Positions 1 through 8,648 of a stretch of 16,189 nucleotides of DNA are shown here, piece after piece. Source of the stretch: Conoideocrella luteorostrata. Taxonomy: Eukaryota > Ascomycota > Sordariomycetes > Hypocreales > Clavicipitaceae. Positions within the stretch are counted from its first letter, which is position 1, and each line of letters starts with the position of its first letter. The DNA lies in NCBI GenBank assembly GCA_032433595.1, contig JASWJB010000561.1, positions 1-16,189 of the forward strand, written 5' to 3'. The notes under the pieces were generated by a model. That model did no database searches, had not been told where the DNA came from, and saw only the letters and a list, made by a program, of their open reading frames with translations. The position numbers and the translations under genes are program-made.

Positions 1-482
1 GTATGTGTGTGTGTGCCAGCTATCCAAATGCTGCAGAAATAATCTAAAATCTGCCCGCAGTAATAAATGTTGTCTTTACTGCCGCAGATTGACCCGACTG
101 TTCAATTTAGTCACTCACCACCACCCTCTCGGTTCTGCTGGGGGGTGGGCGACGACGATGGAACGAACGGAGCAGCACCACGGAGGAGCTGGGTTGCTCA
201 GAGACCCGGCGTGAGACGGAGCGAGCAACGAAGCGTGTGAAGGCGAGAAGCATAGTGCGAGAAAGCTTGATTTGGTTTGGTTGGTACAGCAGAGATAGCT
301 TGCCTTGGGTTGACGGACATGGATGACATGGATGATCAAAGGTGCTGGCAAGCTAGGTTCCAATGTTGATGCATGGCCCTGAGATGCAAGACTGACGGGG
401 TGTGGGGGAAGGGGGGCCGCGCCGTTGTTGAAGTTAGAGATGGCGAGACGATGAGCATTGAGGCTACTTGGACAGACATCTT

Positions 483-550
483 AAGGTCGCCCTCTCGCAC
501 TGTATGTTAGCGCACACTCATTGCTTAAGTCTACAGTGCCGAGAGGTCTT
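483..550. repeat. Imperfect inverted repeat / potential hairpin
   Basis: The left arm CCTCTCGCACTGTA (491-504) pairs with the right arm TACAGTGCCGAGAGG (532-546), giving a 14-bp stem with one bulged base. AAG/CTT bases at the outer edges can extend it after a mismatch. The spacer is 27 nt. It lies in non-coding DNA. It could be a structured RNA element, a remnant of a small inverted-repeat element, or chance. Confidence 0.45.
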
Positions 551-779
551 TCATTCCACCCTGTTTCGTACTGAGCCCGGAGCCTGAGCGCCTTCCCTAA
601 CAGCTAGCGGGAGGACCCGGCAAGGAAGGTGGGTATCTCCCAACCTGACCTTTGTGGCACTTAACATGTAACAAGCCCGAGCTCGAGCCCAAACTCACCC
701 TCACTCTTACACTCACTCAGTCAGGCCTTGCCACGAGCTCTGCTGCCAACCCTTGTGCTCCTCCTGTCTCCCCTCCTAG

Positions 780-845
780 TCCATTCTGATCCATCATGTC
801 CCATTCTATTCCATCCAATCCCGTCCTATCCTATCCTCGCCCAAC
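780..845 (+). repeat. Degenerate pentanucleotide repeat, (CCATY)-like
   Basis: The tract reads as imperfect 5-mers such as CCATT, CCATC, CAATC, CTATC, CTATC, with period 5 clearest at 790-835. It is strongly pyrimidine-biased and continues a C/T-rich stretch that starts near 740. This is low-complexity fungal intergenic DNA; if transcribed it could be a CT-rich leader of a plus-strand transcript, but no matching gene is seen. Confidence 0.6.
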
Positions 846-1060
846 CCTTCACCATTCAGGCTGTAGCCATTAGCCTTCTAGCATGAGCCTTGTCGCGCTA
901 TCTGTGACGCCACTGGCTGCTGGCTGCAACGCTGCGACGCAGGTTCATCACACAAGCTGACAAGGCCTTGCATCGTCGCACCACGCAACGGAGCACATAT
1001 GTCCCGCACACATGAGCTGAAATATCGCTCACCAGAAAGATGTCTCCTCTTATTACTACA

Positions 1061-1069
1061 TACTCCGTA
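1061..1069 (-). repeat. Dispersed nonamer TACGGAGTA, copy 1
   Basis: TACTCCGTA on the plus strand, that is TACGGAGTA on the minus strand. It is one of nine exact copies in the window, all outside coding sequence. Confidence 0.8.
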
Positions 1070-1494
1070 TTATTACTGCTCTTGGTATTCCGTCACAACC
1101 ACGCATCGTCATTCGCTAATTGTGTTTTGTGGCCCCGAAACCAAGGGGGCAACATCCGGTCATCCATCCTCTGTCTCGTCCGTTTCTGCCTCAATCTGCA
1201 TGCGTTCTTTCGAAATGTTTCTGACCGCCTCGTCCGCCACACCCCATTGGCCACTCGTAGATTTTATACATTCCAGAGCCCTTCACCTCTGCCGCGATAG
1301 CGGTAGGTAAAAGCCTACTATCTTGCGACTATCTTGTCATCGTAATTTCCTGCATTACCAAAATGCACCCCATGCCAATGCTGTGTCACCTGGCGCACCA
1401 CAATTCGTCAAAAAATGAGTGCAGTGGTGAAGCCTGACCAATCGCCAGCCTAAGAAAACATGACTTTTGGGTAGTTTGCGATACACTGAGTTCG

Positions 1495-1616
1495 ACAGAC
1501 ACTACTCCGTATGTATGATATGAGATTACTAGCGACGTATCATGTCCATCGGAGGTGGGGCTGCTACCGTGACTGATAACTTGAAAGCTATGTGACATAC
1601 GGAGTATACTATCTGT
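1495..1616. repeat. 122-bp inverted-repeat pair, MITE-like candidate
   Basis: The ends carry ACAGA (1495-1499) and TCTGT (1612-1616). Inside them lies a perfect 12-bp inverted pair, TACTCCGTATGT (1503-1514) and ACATACGGAGTA (1595-1606); the right arm has two extra bases between the blocks. The interior has no coding capacity. The size and terminal inverted arms resemble a miniature inverted-repeat element. I see no convincing target-site duplication, and the arms contain the nonamer found elsewhere in the window, so two facing nonamers are an equally good description. Confidence 0.4.
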
Positions 1617-2414
1617 ACTTCACATTATACGACTTTATCTGAGACTGGGAGGGTAACTGACGATGATAATTTTGTGCCGAGAAGGTTTTATCATGACTGT
1701 CCACTGTGTAAGCTTCTATGGTTTGGCTTGTTACGGCACTGACAGTTCGACAGTGAAGGCGAGCGCGATGAGGTCATGACTTTCTCATCTCATGCGAGCC
1801 AGATTGCATCAGTCTAATACATTAGGTTTCTTAGTCAAGGCCTCTCTTTGACTGAGTTAAATTAAAGCATTTCCGCGATCGCCGCTATTAGAGTACTCCT
1901 TACTGTATGCCGATATGCTGCCAACAACGTGATGAAAACAACAACTGCGAGAATCCTCCATAAGTGCGATACCGCGCTTCGCGGAGCTAGTACCGTAAAT
2001 AGCATGTTGAATGGGCTGCCTTTTACCTTAAATGGCCATTCCTCGATCTATGTGTCATGTAGTATCATGAGGTTGAGCTGTCTCTCCTTTGTCTCAAAAT
2101 GGGCCACTGGGCACTTTTGCTCGAATACCAACGCCTCGCTCGTGTCCCAACCATGATATTACCCGCATCTGCATATTAATTGACTTCTCCACCTTTCTTA
2201 GTTCCTGCTTCTGCTTCCTGGCCATGCCGAAAGTCACTGTTGACGATTGCGTCTCTCGTTTACTGTTCCTGTGCCGGTGAAGTGCGTGTCCGGGCTCCAG
2301 TACCATTCGCCGTGGCTCCCTAGAGCAGCGAGCATTCGCAACTTAAATCTAGTCGCCTTCGTCTTGCCAAATTTCCCTTTGTGTCCTAGTCAATTTTCGT
2401 CGTGATTTTTTTCT

Positions 2415-3731
2415 TCAATCGCTGCTCGCCCATCGCTTCTCTCGCAGAGGCAACTCTTTCCCAGATGCAGCGCGACTGCCATCGGCTTCATTCTTGTATG
2501 CCCAATACTCGCCTAGCCTCTCCTCAGCATACGAAGCGTAGTTAAAATCAATATGAGAGATGGTGGCTTGAATCAGCGACCAGATCCCCCAAAAGAAGCC
2601 TGGAACGCCACGAAAAGTATCCACTTCGTCCATCAACTTTCGGGTTTCCTCTTCCTCATTCATTGTCTCACCCGAGAGTCTGATGTATGTTTTGATGTAT
2701 TCTCGGACGAATGCAAGGCGCTGAGTGCGCGTGGGGATGGCGGAATAATCGCAGTTGTAGCCGACCCATTCGGCAAAGTGATTTGCAATGTCAAACGCCA
2801 CTGGTGATGGTGTACCGTACTCGTAATCAATGAAGCTGACTGAAGGGTCAGCGTCACCATCGCGATTGATAATGACGTTGGCGCAAAGCAAGTCGCAATG
2901 AGCAAATACCAGCTAATCATATTTACAAGTATAGGTTAGCGAAAATCTCGAAAGGCTGAAGAGGCTCGTCAATATAAGAAGGGGCCCAGACTATCATAGG
3001 CAACATACCCCATTGTTTCCCAAGCCCGGACGGTTGCCAAGGCGCTGGATCATCTCTTCCAGCTCCTTCTGTAGCAGAGTTACTCTCTCGCGACGCTGTT
3101 CCGTGTCAGTAGGTAGCGCCAGGATCCACTTCTGCATCGTCGTCCAGACATTTGGGATGGGTTTGCCCGCAGCAGCTTTTGCGATGATAGCGTTAATGTG
3201 GATGTCGCCGTTGCTCGAGCTATTTCGTGGTAGAGAGGCATCAGGTATGCACGGCACGGTTGCGTGCCATTGAGCTAGCCGCCTTGCTATTGCTTTGAGA
3301 ATGAGAGGGTCGGCGAGGTCTTTTGGCTGAGCTACTGCACCTGTGATGAAGCGGTAGAGCATGCCATTGCCGAATCGAGCTAAGAGCTGGGGTGCTAGAT
3401 TGTGTTTCATGAGCAGCTCGTGGTTTGCCGCTTCGCGTTCCCGGTCGATTAGGACATCGGTACCGTTTCCGTACGCCCGGAGAAGGACGGCATCCCGGTC
3501 AATTTCAGGTTTGCCAAGGCCAGGACGACGATTTACAGCCTTGAGCAGCGTGTTGGTAATACCATCAGTGAAACGAACGAAATCGATATGGGCCTCGTCC
3601 TTGGCCCAGTGAGGAAACAACGTCAGAATCAGTCTCATGGCAGAGCGTTGCGAGTCACTGTTGTCGTAGCTTAGCGGGATGAAGCGGACGTGGCCATGTT
3701 CGCCTTGGGGGACTGCAGCAGCTGGTGACAT
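2415..3731 (-). CDS. Ethanolamine/choline kinase
   Basis: Two exons (3731-3009 and 2912-2415) encode 406 residues. The family phosphorylates ethanolamine or choline with ATP in the cytosol, the first step of the Kennedy pathway to phosphatidylethanolamine or phosphatidylcholine. Visible motifs: HVRFIPL near the N-terminus, as in fungal ethanolamine kinases; FTDGITNTLLK; an ATP-binding segment AYGNGTDVLIDRE (about 86-98); the catalytic Brenner motif AHCDLLCAN (245-253), directly after the splice junction; and the choline-kinase motif FIDYEYGTP (268-276). The start is the first ATG in this frame; the upstream frame offers only non-ATG codons and the leader is pyrimidine-rich. Length is ordinary for the family. 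Ethanolamine is favoured as substrate by the N-terminal resemblance, but choline cannot be excluded. The neighbours suggest no operon-like link. Confidence 0.93.
2913..3008 (-). other. Intron of the kinase gene
   Basis: The donor is GTATGT (from 3008 downward), the branch site GCTAACC (about 2935-2941), and the acceptor TTAG ends at 2913. It is 96 bp long and lies in phase 0. Splicing joins NNG to LVFAHCDLLCAN and restores the catalytic motif; without it the frame stops a few codons into the intron. Confidence 0.93.
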
Positions 3732-3880
3732 GATGACGACGGGACACAGATGTGCACCCGAGGAACCAGAAAACGAGATTGAGAGACCCAAAAAGAACCC
3801 AGAGAAGACGAGGGTAGACGAAGCTAAGCTAAGTGGAAGCAGGACGTAGCTACAAGCTTCCCTTGGTCAACGGTGTGGCG

Positions 3881-3885
3881 ATTGG
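3881..3885 (-). promoter_or_regulatory. CCAAT box upstream of the kinase
   Basis: ATTGG on the plus strand gives CCAAT on the minus strand, about 150 bp upstream of the kinase start. This is a typical distance for a CCAAT-binding complex site in fungi. A single pentamer is weak evidence on its own. Confidence 0.35.
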
Positions 3886-4349
3886 AGCAAGAGAGTGAAA
3901 AAGCCTGTCAATTTGCGGTCTGGGGACTTTAAATCTGTCGCAGAAAAGATTTGGAAGAATTCAAAGGAACGCGAGGACAAAGCCTACGAGCACCACTTCA
4001 CGGCGGCCGTTGATGACAGACACACCTTTGGAGTGAAGGGTGCAGACGGATTTCGTCACAAAATAACCGACGCAAATGAGAAGGGATGAAGTCGCAACAG
4101 CTCACACGACCTATTGCCCTTCCAAGGAGTGGAAGATAGGAGCACCTGAGGTTTGGAGACTCGATGGTATTATGGCAGTAGTGTGGGCCAGTTAGAGAAA
4201 GCGCTTGCGCCATGTGAAAGCCGCTGCGGCCACGGTTTGGTGCAAGCTCTCAGCCAGTTAGGGCAGCCAGTCGCTACACTCACCGTAAAGCTGCTCTGAA
4301 CCTGAGATATCCAGCTGGTCCCCTCCATACAACAGCGTCCTTGTACGGA

Positions 4350-5063
4350 GTACGGAGTACTAGCAGAAGAATTAAATTACACAATCTTGGTCGCAGAGTC
4401 AGAATGGACCTGGCGTCGCCAACCGGCAGTCAATACTGGCGAAGATTTGCACGCCCCATCACCTAGACCTGCCAGAGACGTCAGTGACGCAGGCAACAAA
4501 AGATCTATTCCTATCCTCTGACGACGCGAGGTGACGGCATTGGCTTGCCAACCGAGGCGACTCAAGGGCCTAGGGCAGGAGAGCAGGAGGGGAGATGAGG
4601 GGAAGGCGGGGTGTCTCTGTTGCCTCCAATGGTCAGTTCTTGATACGTATTGCACTAAAAATTTTGTTGGGCTTCTGGGCTAGGGGGTGCATATGTACTG
4701 TACCGGCACCACTCTAATTTCGCCACTCACCAGTCTTTCTTTTACCGAACTCTCCGTCTGCTTCAACTTCGTTTTTTTTTTTGTAGGGTGGGAACAAATC
4801 CTGTCGAACGAGTGCATATTCCCAAGCCAGCAAGTGATCCCCAAAAGGTCTAATAATGTAATATGATTTGAAGGATAGGATTTTCAATATCGAAAATACG
4901 GCGGTGCCGAACACGTGTACGATAAGACCCCGTAAGCTAGAAAGCCAGGGGTCCACAATTGTTTTCAGGTTCTAATTTCCTTTGTTGGCGTCTGCTGCGT
5001 CAGTAGCCAGGTTGGGTGAGGCCAGCTGGTGCCCTGTTGTATGTACAGTTAAGTACTCCGTAC
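4350..5063. repeat. 12-bp perfect inverted pair spanning 714 bp
   Basis: GTACGGAGTACT (4350-4361) faces its exact reverse complement AGTACTCCGTAC (5052-5063). The left side is doubled, with a further overlapping nonamer at 4344-4352. The enclosed 690 bp has no recognisable coding sequence. This may be the ends of a small non-autonomous element, or simply two opposed copies of the dispersed nonamer. Confidence 0.4.
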
Positions 5064-6733
5064 CTAGGGTCTTGCCTGCTTAAATTATCGTGCCTCGGCC
5101 TGTGCCTCAGCGCGTTTCACTCACTTCACGAATGATGGACGAAACCCTTTTCAAGTCTCTTTCGATCGGGCTGATAGACAGTAAAGCGCGGCATGAACAA
5201 CGGCAGTGGGTGATCGCTGGTCTGACTAATAAAAACAGCAGTTGTGGGCTGTCCCAACCAGATATTTTTGCTCCGAGTTTCACATGTGCCAACTTGGACC
5301 TAATTGCTCACATTCATTACCCTACGTAAATGCTACTTCATGATATAGTAGGGATGCTCCGGCGAGTGCAGTACGTACTTTTAAGTTCAACTGGTCTCTG
5401 CAGCCGTGCGTTAGTTATGATCTCCCTCGATCCGGCCATGTGCTGGTTAGGGCTGCCTGGGCGCCTTGGAATGCGAGCATGCACATGCAGGGGAGTAGAC
5501 CGCCTTGTTGCTCATGCATTGACGACGATGATGGAGGTTAGTGTTAGTTCCACTGTCACGGTACTTTGTCAAGAGGGTTAAGGTTATCCTGGGAAGTCGA
5601 CACATGCTCTTCGTGGCTCCTAGTGTAGTAGTTATTATTGAACTCTTCTAGCCACTTCAGGCCGGTGACAGCGTCCGGCAATACCTCGACAACGTTTCTG
5701 ATGCTAGCCCGCCTGGTTCTAATGTGGTCCGTCTCACAATATACTCATGCGCCTGCTATGCCGAATAGTCGATGATACCCTTTGGTGTTTGTCAAGCATT
5801 CTGCGCCAACTGTTCGAGGCTAGCCAGGCATGCCGTGTCAGCGTGAATGCCTTGAGTGAGATGCTCGAGTGTATGGCGGCTCCCTTGTGACCCTAGCGCT
5901 GATCGAAGGTGCAGCTTGCTGCGCCTTGCTGCGTAACATCATCTGACCCTCTGTTCGGCGACGGAACACAAAATCACTATGACATACTACTAATACGAGA
6001 CTTATTGTTGGAAATCTTTTCTATTGAGCTCTTTGACCTACTCCTGGTCCCTTGCGGCAAGATGAATTTGAGGCCAGATGATGAACACCTTCGGCAACTA
6101 AATTTACTCATGGATAAGCAATTACTTTTAATAGCCACTTCCCAATGAATTTGCCAAAAAGAAAGAACGTCAGAAGAGAAACGCACTACACCGTACCCAA
6201 AGCTTGCAGAAATGGCTAGAATTGGCTGCTGCTGCATGTCACCCATCGGAATTGTAGTGTTCTGAACGAAGACTGCGACCTAACTTGTACCAAATGAACC
6301 TGATTGTGTTTATAAGTCCCGAGCTTGCACGTAGCTCCTCGTTTCGCGGACGTAATCAAAACCCTTCACAAAAAGCAAATGATTGCAACTTCCCAAAGTA
6401 CGACTTCACATGATACTCCGCAAAACGGGAAAGAGTGTTTTGCTTGCCGCACTCTCCCGTATATTAAGTGGAGGCAAGCGGAGGTGTTGGTGCAAGATGT
6501 AGGGCCATCGAATCTACTACGCGCACGAAGCTGCGAAGACAGGGTAGTAGCAAGACTATTATGGCCATTCAAATCTTTGCTGTTAATTGAATTATCCGAT
6601 GTCTCATTCGTGCTGGTGCGATTGGACAGGGTTTGAAGGCCAAATGGCGGGCGTCAAATGCCGTGTTGTGTTTGGTTATTGCGTGTTTGTTGGTCAGACC
6701 TTTATGCAGGCAGTTGGACGTGCGGCAAGTTCC

Positions 6734-6771
6734 CAAAAAATTAAAAAAAATTAAAATCCCGAGAAAAAAAA
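6734..6771 (+). promoter_or_regulatory. A-rich tract upstream of the racemase gene
   Basis: Runs of A (AAAAAATTAAAAAAAATTAA-type sequence, then an A8 run) lie about 165-200 bp upstream of the start codon. Such poly(dA:dT) tracts often mark nucleosome-poor fungal promoters. No clear TATA box is seen. Confidence 0.35.
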
Positions 6772-6936
6772 CGAGGGAAGCACATTGTCTCCTTCTCAAC
6801 CATCCTGCTGCAGATTCCTTACTTCTTTCGTACTTTTGACCACGATTCACAACCCACTGCCTCTCTACATGAACTGCGAGATAAAGCTGCCCTGAAGGCC
6901 AAGACAACCATAGAGACAACTAAATAAATCACGGCT

Positions 6937-8004
6937 ATGACGAATTTGAGACACCTCCCAACGATATCCGTCGTGGGCTGCCATGCCGAAGGCGAAGTGG
7001 GAGATGTGATTATCGGCGGCGTGGAAGATGTCGACGGCGATACCATGTTTGAGAAACTGGAAAATTTTCAAAAACAGAACGACCACATTCGGCATCTGCT
7101 TCTGAATGAGCCCCGTGGCCGCGCTTCACTAAACCTGAATGTGATTTTACCACCTTGCAACCCTGTTGCGGATATAGGAGTGCTTATGATGGGCAATGAG
7201 ACCTACGCATTCATGTCCGGGTCCAACGCCATGTGTGTGACAACGGTTCTCCTCGAAACAGGCAAGGTTCCTATGCTAGAACCTGAAACAAAACTCACTC
7301 TAGACACTGCAGCCGGTCCAGTTACTGTGACCGCGCAATGTGAGGCAGGCAAGTGCAAGTCTGTGGCATTAGATAACATCCCAGCCTTTGTTGCCAAGCT
7401 AGACATGCCGGTGGATGTTCCCGGAGTAGGGACGGTTTCCGTTGATGTTGCTTGGGGGGGGATGTGGTATGGAGTTGTCGCCGCCGAATCACTCGGACTC
7501 AAAGTATCGAGCAATCACTGCCCCAAGCTTATTAAAATTGGTGACCGAGTTACAAAAGCGATTCAAAACCAATTCAGACCTGTGCACCCGGAAAACCCAG
7601 ATATGGCAGGGGTTTGTACGGTATCTATCACGGAGCCTGTTTCGTATGAGTCCGGATGCTTGACGGGGAAACACACGGTCATTATTCCGCCAAGCAGGTG
7701 TGACAGGAGCCCTTGTGGAACGGGAACCTCTGCGAGAATGGCGATCCTATACGCTCGCGGACTCTTGAAAGTTGGAGAGACGTTCAAGCATCGAAGCGTC
7801 ATTGACACTGAATTCATCGGCCGCATACAGCGAACGACGAAGGTCGGAGAATATGATGCTATAGTTCCGAATATTTCAGGAAGAGCCTGGATCACAAGCT
7901 ACAAGCAGATTGTTCTTGACCCGGCTGATCCTTATCCCGAGGGCTTCAGGGTTGGTGATCAGTGGCCGACGGAGGAGCATGATGGTGAGAGCTCACTAAC
8001 ATAG
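6937..8004 (+). CDS. Proline racemase-family protein (Ser/Cys type)
   Basis: A single exon encodes 355 residues, a full-length member of the proline racemase fold family, whose enzymes include proline racemase, 4-hydroxyproline 2-epimerase and trans-3-hydroxyproline dehydratase. Visible landmarks: CHAEGEVGDVIIGG (15-28), corresponding to the family's N-terminal HT/AGE motif; EPRG (58-61); MSGSN (93-97), where classical enzymes carry the first catalytic Cys (MCGHN-like), so the residue is Ser94; and DRSPCGTGTSAR (256-267) with the second catalytic Cys260. A Ser/Cys pair argues against assuming proline racemase; epimerisation or dehydration of a hydroxyproline is more likely, but the substrate cannot be read from the sequence. 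The start fits the family N-terminus. No signal peptide is seen, so it is probably cytosolic. The lack of introns and its bacterial-style motifs allow an old bacterial origin, which is not shown here. Confidence 0.92.
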   Translation: MTNLRHLPTISVVGCHAEGEVGDVIIGGVEDVDGDTMFEKLENFQKQNDHIRHLLLNEPRGRASLNLNVILPPCNPVADIGVLMMGNETYAFMSGSNAMCVTTVLLETGKVPMLEPETKLTLDTAAGPVTVTAQCEAGKCKSVALDNIPAFVAKLDMPVDVPGVGTVSVDVAWGGMWYGVVAAESLGLKVSSNHCPKLIKIGDRVTKAIQNQFRPVHPENPDMAGVCTVSITEPVSYESGCLTGKHTVIIPPSRCDRSPCGTGTSARMAILYARGLLKVGETFKHRSVIDTEFIGRIQRTTKVGEYDAIVPNISGRAWITSYKQIVLDPADPYPEGFRVGDQWPTEEHDGESSLT

Positions 8005-8648
8005 GCTGGATCCAGGTCAAAAACAAGCATGATGGAAATGACACGTTTCATGGGACTGGGACGCCGTTTTCCCACAGTGTCAGCTTGTTTTCCCAAAAGT
8101 GTATCTAGCTGTTCACTTCAATACTCGCCTAATAGCAATCATGGTTTACTGGTGCTGCAGCCGTGCTGCACCCCGGGACAAATTGCAGGTTATGACTCTG
8201 GATGAAGGCAATTGTTGCAATACAGGCCACGTTGAATTGCACAGTAGTTAAATGCATGAGAACACCGGGCACGTTGATCAATTGGTATGTATTGTAACTA
8301 TGTATTGTACGTATTGTACGGAGTATGTACGATAGACTTAGATTGTGGTTCCCCAGGTCATGTGATATCCCAAGCCAGCCAACTTTGGGGTGTCAGATAA
8401 TGTCCGCCGTCATGTTCATAATGGTGAGGGCAAATAACTTTGCTCGTCGCAACCGTCCAAAGGCAAGACCCCAAAAAAAGCCACTAGGGCCTGGATAGAT
8501 TGTGTCTCTATGGGTTTACAGTTTTCGGCCATGTCCTGCGCCACAACCATCTCAAGGTCCTGAATGGAAAGGGAACCTTAGCAATCCAACTTATAGCACA
8601 AGGATTGATGCATTGCAGTTCAGCCAATCCAGCTCTCCAGTCGCCATC
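8005..8648. other. Racemase 3' region and NPR3 promoter
   Basis: This 644-bp gap lies between two co-oriented genes. It contains a small tandem repeat near 8286-8319 and a nonamer at 8317. A CCAAT at 8624-8628 is only about 21 bp before the NPR3 start and so is probably within the leader. No AATAAA is evident after the racemase stop. The frame upstream of the NPR3 start stays open back to 8502 but offers no ATG. Confidence 0.5.
8286..8325 (+). repeat. Short tandem repeat ending in a nonamer
   Basis: TATGTATTGTA occurs twice (8286-8296 and 8299-8309), followed by a partial unit CGTATTGTAC, then directly by TACGGAGTA (8317-8325). It lies about 280-320 bp after the racemase stop codon, in its 3' UTR or in the NPR3 promoter. 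Confidence 0.6.

Larger units (their letters stand above)
1..2414. other. Intergenic region, no supported gene
   Basis: The open frames here are short (about 100 codons or fewer), overlap on opposite strands, and show no domain I recognise or convincing splice pattern. The stretch opens with a (GT)n run at 1-14. It contains the repeats listed separately (hairpin-like 483-550, pentamer tract 780-845, nonamers at 1061, 1503 and 1598). Its right part must hold the 3' UTR of the minus-strand kinase that ends at 2415; I see no clear AATAAA on that strand there. The left part may be flank or promoter of a gene outside the window. Confidence 0.5.
3892..6936. other. Long gene-poor intergenic region
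   Basis: About 3 kb separates the minus-strand kinase promoter from the plus-strand racemase-family gene. Frames reach at most about 116 codons, overlap antisense, and show no recognised domain. The region should hold two promoters: the kinase's at the left, and the racemase's at the right with an A-rich tract. It also contains three nonamers (4344, 4351, 5054). The part from about 5900 to 6650 is more AT-rich in places and could be a decayed repeat, but I recognise no transposase or reverse transcriptase motif. I see no tRNA or 5S RNA gene. Confidence 0.5.

Noticed and set aside
115..363. 82-codon minus-strand frame at the left end
   Set aside because: No domain, no splice partner, and it overlaps a plus-strand frame; it looks like chance.
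999..1310. Overlapping plus-strand frames of 103 and 86 codons
   Set aside because: Two frames open over the same bases with no recognisable protein features.
3732..3791. N-terminal extension of the kinase
   Set aside because: The extra 20 codons begin with TTG, not ATG; the first ATG is at 3731 and the upstream sequence looks like a pyrimidine-rich leader.
5909..6246. Opposed frames of 79 (plus) and 89 (minus) codons that might be a decayed transposon protein
   Set aside because: I could not match either to a transposase or other family, and sense and antisense frames are equally plausible.
6420..6459. Nested short inverted repeats (GCAAAAC/GTTTTGC and CGGGAAAGAGTG/CACTCTCCCG)
   Set aside because: The arms overlap, one pair is imperfect, and the stems are short; not enough to call an element or structured RNA.
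8502..8648. 49-codon extension of the NPR3 frame upstream
   Set aside because: It contains no ATG; the conserved N-terminus begins at 8649.
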